DNA of 10,000 nucleotides. Origin: Neocallimastix lanati (nom. inval.). Taxonomy: Eukaryota > Neocallimastigomycota > Neocallimastigomycetes > Neocallimastigales > Neocallimastigaceae. A program made the translations under genes and the position numbers. Of the stretch, positions 1-6,211 are shown one piece after another. The DNA is taken from positions 190,001 through 200,000 of the forward strand of contig JACVTC010000002.1 of NCBI GenBank assembly GCA_016946835.1, in the 5' to 3' direction. Below the pieces are notes generated by a model. The model worked only from the letters and a program-made list of their open reading frames with translations, was not told where the DNA came from and did not search any database. Numbering within the stretch: position 1 is the stretch's first letter; the number at the start of each line of letters is the position of its first letter.

Positions 1-10
1 ATTCTATTTG

Positions 11-13
<3 letters not shown>

Positions 14-55
<42 letters not shown>
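14..55. repeat. (TTA)n trinucleotide microsatellite
   Basis: About 14 uninterrupted TTA triplets. The run passes directly into the heptamer-type TTATTTA repeats that follow. It lies just beyond the decayed 3' end of the copia relic (minus-strand sense) and is non-coding. Confidence 0.95.
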
Positions 56-57
<2 letters not shown>

Positions 58-150
58 TATTATTTATTATTTATCATTTATTAATAAATACTCTTTTTAT
101 TATTATTTAATTATTTATTATTTATTATTTATTATTTATTATTTATTAAA
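56..150 (-). repeat. ATTTATT heptamer repeat with one palindromic core copy
   Basis: Heptamer-like ATTTATT repeats flank a single core at 75-94. That core is the reverse complement of AGAGTATTTATTAATAAATA with one mismatch (C at 75). The same core recurs eight times in plus orientation at 3132-3435 and twice inverted at 4425-4484, so this is an isolated member of a local repeat family. The repeat abuts the point where similarity of the copia relic to RNase H stops. Confidence 0.8.
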
Positions 151-1018
151 TTAACTAAATATAGATATATCATCAACATTTACATTCATATTATAGTTTA
201 ATTCCTTTAATATATATATATTTATTTATGTACCAGGTACAATGTTTGCAGCATTCACTGAGACTCGAGTATTCTGCTTCAGCAGTTGATAGTTGATACG
301 CAGTGTTGGAGTTTAGAGGCACCAACTCATTAGGCATCTCTCCCATACATATCATGAGCTCGGTGGTGGACCTTCTAGTTTCTTCATTTCCATCATAATC
401 CTCCATTTACTAATGATTCTATAAATTCCTTTTCTTAAAAAATTTTAAGTCAAAAATTTCATGGTTTCCTTTCAGGTATCTAAATATTCTTCTATCATTC
501 TCCCAATCTTCCATTATATGTTCCTTTTGATTTTTTTTTTTTTTTTGGAAACTTTTCTGGTAGCAAAAATGATGTCGAATCTTAGTTAAGTATATATAAA
601 GACTTGTTTCTCTTACTGATTACTTGAATACCAGGTCCATAAGGAAATTATTTAATTCGTTGTTCCATTCACTGTCGCTTTGCTTAAATCCATAGATAGC
701 TTTATTTAATTTCAAAAAAAAAAAATTTTATTATAATCTGGATGTTCCTTCAAGCGGTTTCCCTGTATACTTCTTCAGTGAGATTTATATTTAGGTTGAC
801 AGCGGTATTTATATCAATGGTTTATATTTTGAAGTTTTTTTTTTTTTAGGGGGGTATCAAAAGCGGTGAATACTCTATGAGAATCGTGTATCAAGGTTGA
901 TGAGATTTTTTTCCATTGAAGTCTATGCCATATTTTTAGAGTGAAACCTCAGGCCATCAGACGTGCCTTTCTTTTTGGAGATCTTTCCTTCATAGTCCTT
1001 CTTTTTGGTTTTGAATAT
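150..1018 (-). pseudogene. Decayed Ty1/copia retroelement fragment (reverse transcriptase to RNase H)
   Basis: Read on the minus strand, short stretches match copia-type Pol in the correct order. From right to left on the plus strand they are: IFKTKKKDYEGKI near 980-1018 (the start of RT, where family members read VFKTK), ARLMA then a stop then GF near 935-965, DINTAV at 798-815 (the RT aspartate motif, usually DVxTAFL), LNKAIYGFKQS at about 677-710, FRYLKGN at 464-484, RRSTT at 362-376, LSTAEAEYSSLSEC at 251-292 (RNase H), and VNVDDISIFS at 154-183 (a later RNase H aspartate motif). The frame changes several times, there are in-frame stops, and A/T homopolymer runs at about 531-546, 714-725 and 834-847 interrupt it. 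The RT active-site YxDD motif is not recognisable. Gag, protease, integrase and LTRs are not seen. The element is dead. Family assignment is firm from the ordered motifs; clade within copia cannot be given. Confidence 0.9.
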
Positions 1019-1257
1019 TGAATATTAACATATTTAAATAAGAATACAATATATTAATATTTTAGTTCACTTAAAAAATTATAGTGTATAGAGGGGTATT
1101 TATTATTGATTTAGTTATTATTCTTAATTGATACAGCAACACATATAAATTTTATATTTTATAATTGATTTAATTAATAATATCTATATAAATTAGATGT
1201 TAAAGTTAAAAAAAAAAATGTTCAATTTGATACATATCCTTTTTTCAGAAAAATAAT

Positions 1258-1288
<31 letters not shown>

Positions 1289-2470
1289 CTTTAACCGTAC
1301 TTAACATTTAATATATATAATAAAACGAAAGTCAAATAATGATTTATATTAATATCTTTGTTTTTATTCATATTCATATAAAAATTAAAAAAAAAAAAAA
1401 AAAAAATACATTTTCCGAAATACAACTTAACCGAAATGCAACAAACCTGAATTTATGGTTTATAATTTTATAATAATTATGTAAAAATTTATTATTATAA
1501 TTTAGGATAAAGAGTTAATAACATTTCAATTATTCTAAATTAAATGTTTTTATATTAATGAATTGTGGTTTGAACATTATTAGCATTAAAATATATTTAA
1601 ATATTTCATATATTCTATTATATATTATTAATATCATCTTGGATAAATCCAGTATTAATAATATAATAAGTTATCTCTTATAATATATAATTTATATGTG
1701 CCATTTATATGATGGAAATCTTATAGGAATTTAGATTTTAGGGGGAAAATAGGCAATATAAAATAAAGAATATAAAATGTAATAGGAAAGTTACTTCACT
1801 GATTCTATGTGCTAACTATTTACAAATCAAACTTTTATTTTTGGAAATGAACAAAAATAGCCTTAATAGAGAAATTTAGTTAAAATTAACCTACACAAGA
1901 AGAAGTTAACTGAAATACTGAATCTTTATAAATTATGAAACAATTTTCATTATTTAGTAATAAGTTTAAATGGGTAGAATAATATAATTAATTATAAATG
2001 TTATCAATTTTAATACCCTCAAGATTATGATTTATCAAGTACACCGATATATAATTACCAATTTTACTTTAATAGTTATTGTTACAGCTTCAAAACGAAT
2101 ATATAGCAAAAAGTTAGCGCTAATCTTTAATAACCTGCTATAATTGAAAGTAATGAAAAACCCAATATATAAGAAGTGTTTACACGAATTGTGATGGTAT
2201 AATATTACTCTTCAAGAGAAAATAAGGATTTTATATATTTGAATTTTTTCGCATCATTAAAAAATTAATGATAGAAGTTTAATAATTATAACTTTTTGAA
2301 TACTTTGCAATAGTTTAATGATGATTCTTTTGCTTTGAATCTTCTTAAGAGTCAGTAATTTAGAGTTTATAATTATATCAACTTTCATTAATGGAAGTAA
2401 TGATATAGAGTTACTACTACTTTACTTTATTATACTAAATTAAAATGCTGTTATGTTAATGCATTATAAA
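1019..2470. other. AT-rich intergenic region, no gene recognised
   Basis: No open frame of useful length on either strand. Short homopolymer runs are present: 13 A at 1258-1270 followed by AAAAG repeats to about 1287, and 20 A at 1387-1406. Between about 1500 and 2440 the sequence is less repetitive than its surroundings, with scattered G and C, and may be an old decayed coding or transposon sequence. Translating both strands by eye gave only short stop-ridden stretches and no family I could name. Confidence 0.7.
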
Positions 2471-2600
2471 TATAAATAAATAAATATAAATAAATATAAA
2501 TAAATAAATATAAATAAATAAATATAAATAAATATAAATAAATAAATATAAATAAATAAATATAAATAAATAAATATAAATAAATATAAATAAATAAATA
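2471..2600. repeat. Interleaved 10/14-bp tandem array
   Basis: A tandem array of TATAAATAAA (10 bp) and TATAAATAAATAAA (14 bp) units. The order of unit lengths is 14, 10, 14, 14, 10, 14, 14, 14, 10, 14, with no base changes inside the units. The two units differ by one TAAA tetramer. The minus-strand open frame across this block is a translation of the repeat into Phe, Ile, Tyr and Leu only and is not a gene. Confidence 0.95.
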
Positions 2601-3115
2601 ATTGTAAAATGATAATGATTCATCATATATATATAGTAAAAAAAAATCAATTAGTAAATGTAAACAATGAGGATAAATAAAAGAAAAAGGGAAACTTTTT
2701 ATATTATATTACGTACAATACTAAAAAGATATTATGTATACATTAATGTAAAGAGACAGTTTGAAATGAAAATTTTAATTTTAATTAAAAATAAAATAAA
2801 ATAAAATAAAATAAAATAAAAATTAAAATATCAATAAATAATAATAATAATAATTCAAATATCAAAAATAAAATAATAACTATATATATCAAATTTTATT
2901 CTCTATCAATGAATGAATGAATGAATGAGTGAAAAATTAAATTTATAAATATATTTTAATTGTTTCTCGATTATCATTGGCTGATTGTTATTATTTTTAA
3001 TTAAATATGAAATATGAAATTATTTAAATAAAAAAGAATAATGGATAAGATTCATTTTAATTTATTTTAAATGTATGAAAAGCTTAATTTAATTTATTAT
3101 AAAAATAAATAATAA
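2601..3115. other. AT-rich intergenic region with short microsatellites
   Basis: No gene seen. The region holds an AAAAT pentamer array at about 2787-2825, a short AAT triplet run near 2837-2853, and five copies of the tetramer AATG at 2908-2927. The rest is unstructured A/T-rich sequence. Confidence 0.75.
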
Positions 3116-3470
3116 ATAATAAATAATAAAAAGAGTATTTATTAATAAATAATAAATAATAAATAATAAATAATAAATAATAATAAGAGTATTTATTAAT
3201 AAATAATAAATAATATAATAATAAAAAGAGTATTTATTAATAAATAATAAATAATAAATAATAAAAAGAGTATTTATTAATAAATAATAAATAATAAAGA
3301 GTATTTATTAATAATAAATAATAAAAAAGAGTATTTATTAATAAATAATAAATAATAAATAATAAATAATAAAAAGAGTATTTATTAATAAATAATAAAT
3401 AATATAATAATAAAAAGAGTATTTATTAATAAATAAATAATAAATAATAAATAATAAATAATAAATACAT
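3116..3470 (+). repeat. Minisatellite: eight palindromic cores separated by heptamer repeats
   Basis: The 20-bp core AGAGTATTTATTAATAAATA starts at 3132, 3186, 3227, 3267, 3298, 3328, 3375 and 3416. Seven copies are exact and the one at 3298 carries a small insertion. Sixteen bases of the core form a perfect palindrome. Between cores lie variable numbers of AATAAAT-type heptamers, so core spacing is 54, 41, 40, 31, 30, 47 and 41; several of these differ by seven. This points to growth by gain or loss of whole heptamers as well as by duplication of core-containing units. Confidence 0.95.
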
Positions 3471-3852
3471 TTCAATATATTGAACAATAATTATATTAGA
3501 AATAAATTGATATATTAATTAATATAAATAAATATAAGATATAACAAATGATATTATATGATAAATTAAATCAAATATTATTTATCAATATATTTTAATT
3601 AGAACACTTTAAATTTTAATTAAATTACAGCCAATGTGATTCAATTGAATGGTATTTGATTATACATATATTAAATATAGATTAGAGTTTATGACCCAAA
3701 AAAAAATGAAATAATAAAGACATGAAATCTTTATTGACTTAAATCAACATTTATTGTAAAATCTATTGTAGCATATATTATAGTATATGTGGAATGCTAT
3801 TCATCCACATATTATTATATTAAATTCTACATTAAAGTTTTAGAAAATAAAG
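3471..3852. other. AT-rich intergenic region with a 9-bp hairpin
   Basis: No gene is visible. The one structured element is an inverted repeat, ATATGTGGA at 3785-3793 and TCCACATAT at 3804-3812, with a 10-base loop. The arms contain G and C, so they stand out from the surrounding A/T-only palindromes. No flanking gene or T-run makes it a convincing terminator. Confidence 0.65.
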
Positions 3853-3913
3853 TAAATAAATAATGAATAATATTATTCATTATTTATTTATTATTTAAAT
3901 AATAAATAAATAA
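3853..3913. repeat. Two overlapping perfect palindromes
   Basis: Positions 3853-3890 form a perfect 38-bp palindrome centred between 3871 and 3872, with GAATAATATTATTC in the middle. Positions 3880-3913 form a second perfect 34-bp palindrome centred between 3896 and 3897. They share 3880-3890, so the middle arm can pair to the left or to the right. Both are A/T-only except for the G at 3865 and its paired C at 3878. Confidence 0.95.
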
Positions 3914-4350
3914 ATAAAAATATAATAATAAGTAAATAAATAAATAACAGAATAAATAAATAAATTTAATTTTTATTAAATAATAGAATTAAGAATGAAT
4001 TAGACATTTATATATTTATATTAATATTTATATTATATAAATTTATTTATGATTTATTTATATATATCAAATTAAAAAGATGAAACATATTGTAGAGTGT
4101 AATGTCGTATATATTAATTTTAATGTATTTTGTTTAAAATTACTTATCATTGTAATTTCTTTGTGTTCCATCGTCTTTTTATTAATGGAAATAGAGATTA
4201 TTCATTCATGAAAGTCATCAATTTATTATAAAAACTAATATAATAATATTACTATTGATTGTGGAATCTTTATTAATAATCTTATGATAATTACTAATTA
4301 AAAATAAATAATTCGTAATAATAATTATTTATTATGTAATTATTTAATAT
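3914..4350. other. AT-rich intergenic region, no gene recognised
   Basis: It starts with AAAT tetramer-type repeats to about 3965. Beyond that it is unstructured A/T-rich sequence with occasional G/C, for example around 4090-4210. No open frame or RNA gene was recognised on either strand. Confidence 0.65.
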
Positions 4351-4540
4351 TTATTAATAGAATTTACGATATCAAAATTATTTATTGTTATTCAATTATT
4401 TATTATTTATTATTTATTATTTATTATTTATTAATAAATACTCTTTTAATTATTTATTATTTATTATTTATTAATAAATACTCTTTATCATTATTCCATT
4501 ATTTATTATTTATTATTTATTTATTAATAGAATTTACGAT
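4351..4540 (-). repeat. Inverted copies of the palindromic-core repeat, bracketed by 20-bp direct repeats
   Basis: Two exact reverse-complement copies of the core lie at 4425-4444 and 4465-4484, 40 bp apart, the same spacing as in the plus-orientation array near 3200. They sit within ATTTATT heptamers. The block is bracketed by a perfect 20-bp direct repeat, TTATTAATAGAATTTACGAT, at 4351-4370 and 4521-4540. Weaker similarity continues a few bases further right of each copy (both continue with TCAAAAT). Confidence 0.92.
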
Positions 4541-6100
4541 TCAAAATGATTTTTATTTAATAATATTAAAATTATTAAAATTTTTAACAATAATTTTTTA
4601 ACATTTATATTATTATGGCATAAATTTTTTTTTGGTTAGTTTTAAATTTAATAAATTTTATTTTTTATTTATTTTATTTTTTTTTTTTTTTTTTTTTTTA
4701 AATTTATAATTAAATATTTATTGTTTTATGTATATTTATATAAAATTTCCCCTTTAATTAAAAACAATTGTAATATAATTAAGTACTAATAGTTGGAAAG
4801 AGAATAGATTTATTGAATATATATACTTTTCAATTTGTTATACCAATGGTTCAATTAAGAATAAATAAATAAACCAATAAAATATATTATATAATCATAA
4901 AGTAAAAATAAAAGTAATCAATAAAAATAAAAATAATAAAATCGAGTACTATAAAAAAAATACAAAAAAACCAAATCAAATCAAAAAAAAAAAAAAAAAA
5001 GAAAAATAATAAATAAAAGCATTAATATCATTTGAAATCTGAAGTTGAAAGTGAGAGAAAAATAATTGTATGTAACTAAATAAATAATTTTTATAGTATT
5101 TACTAAGATAGATAAATAAAAATTAATCATAATATTTTATTTATTTTATATATATATTATTCTATATTTATGTATATATATTTATTTTACTAAGGAATTT
5201 AAATAGAGAAATTAATCTAATTATATTATTATATATATACATTTATACATTTATATTTATTATTATTTTTTTTTTATAAAACAGTATTATTAAAGAAAGA
5301 AAATTAAGATTATACTTTCAATTTTCATTATTATTTTTTTTTTATAGAATTCGAAGAAAACCTTAAAATTAAAACAAAATAATAAAAATTATTTCAAACT
5401 TTTTTTCATTTTAACTGTCAGTAATATAATAATTAATTGTGTGAAATAAGCTGATTAATGATTTAAAGATAAAAATAAAAACTAAAATAAAATTATATTT
5501 GAGGAAAAAAACCAAGAAAAAAATATAAAAAAAAAAAAAAGATAATAGCAAAACAAAAAATAGTACAAACAATATAAATAAATTGGATAAGATAAAATAA
5601 CAAATTGTAAAAAGTATTAAGTAATAATTATTTATAGTAAAGAAATAATAATAATTATGTATAACTGCTTTTAATTTTTAATTATCAGTTTTATATAGTA
5701 TCATATCATAGAAAATAAAAATTTGTAAATTTATCTATAAATATTTAATTAAAGAAACGTTATTCATTTTTTTTAATTTATGTAAACAATCTTGAAAGTT
5801 TATTTTCGAACATTTTAAAAAAATAATTTAAACATTGATTTCATTAATTAATATAATTATAATTTCAATTTATTCATTTAATAGTTATTTTATTTTTTTT
5901 TTCCGAAGCATAAACGTTAAAAAAAAGCAATAAATTCTTATCAAATAATAATACAGTAAAAAATAAAAATCAAAAAAGGGGAAATATTATTTACAAATAT
6001 ATATAAATATAAATTAGAGGAAAGAAGAAAATATACCAATAAATATAAAACAATAATTTAATGAAATATATATATATACTTTTATCAATATAGATATAAC
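4541..6100. other. AT-rich intergenic region upstream of the flippase gene
   Basis: About 1.5 kb with no recognisable gene on either strand. It contains many A or T homopolymer runs, for example 23 T at 4677-4699 and 18 A at 4983-5000, and short runs of AAAT or TATA repeats. From about 4860 onward A-rich and T-rich stretches alternate. Distal control elements of the downstream gene may lie here, but none can be identified from sequence alone. Confidence 0.65.
4677..4699. repeat. T23 homopolymer run
   Basis: Twenty-three consecutive T, preceded by TTTA-type repeats. It is the longest uninterrupted mononucleotide run in the window. Its length is likely to vary between individuals and to be error-prone in sequencing. 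Confidence 0.9.
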
Positions 6101-6211
6101 TATCTTTTTTTATTTTAACAATAAATAAAAATAAATAAATTTAATTTTATTTTTTTATTTTTAAGAGACAATACATTACGTCATTTAAATATAAATAATA
6201 TATAATAAACA
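6101..6211 (+). promoter_or_regulatory. Probable 5' leader and proximal promoter of the P4-ATPase gene
   Basis: T-rich stretches near 6101-6165 are followed by TTACGTCAT at 6176-6184, which contains the bZIP-type half-site ACGTCA and is one of the few CG-containing words in the region. A/T-rich TATA-like sequence follows. The start codon sits in AAACAATGG, with A at -3 and G at +4, a good eukaryotic context. A TAA at 6206-6208, in frame and two codons upstream, excludes a longer N-terminus without an upstream exon. The transcription start cannot be placed, so this call is inferred from position and composition. Confidence 0.4.

Noticed and set aside
191-406. Separate small gene with an ATG start on the minus strand
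   Set aside because: The sequence is the RNase H part of the copia relic (RRSTT, LSTAEAEY). Similarity to copia Pol continues on both sides of it in shifted frames, so the ATG is an internal codon.
2456-2650. Minus-strand 64-residue open frame made of Ile, Phe, Tyr and Leu
   Set aside because: It is a translation of the 10/14-bp AT repeat array. It stays open only because the repeat lacks stop triplets in that frame, and it has no non-repetitive content.
3116-3470. CRISPR-like array of repeats and spacers
   Set aside because: The spacers are themselves heptamer repeats and nearly identical, there are no cas genes, and the genome is eukaryotic. It is a minisatellite.
4541-6100. Yeast-type replication origin motifs (ARS consensus) in the A/T-rich flank
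   Set aside because: Near-matches to an 11-bp A/T consensus are expected by chance in sequence this AT-rich, so they carry no information without functional data.
1-6200. Mitochondrial DNA, suggested by extreme AT content
   Set aside because: A nuclear-type flippase gene with GT-AG introns, a copia relic and a standard-code reading frame all argue for nuclear DNA.
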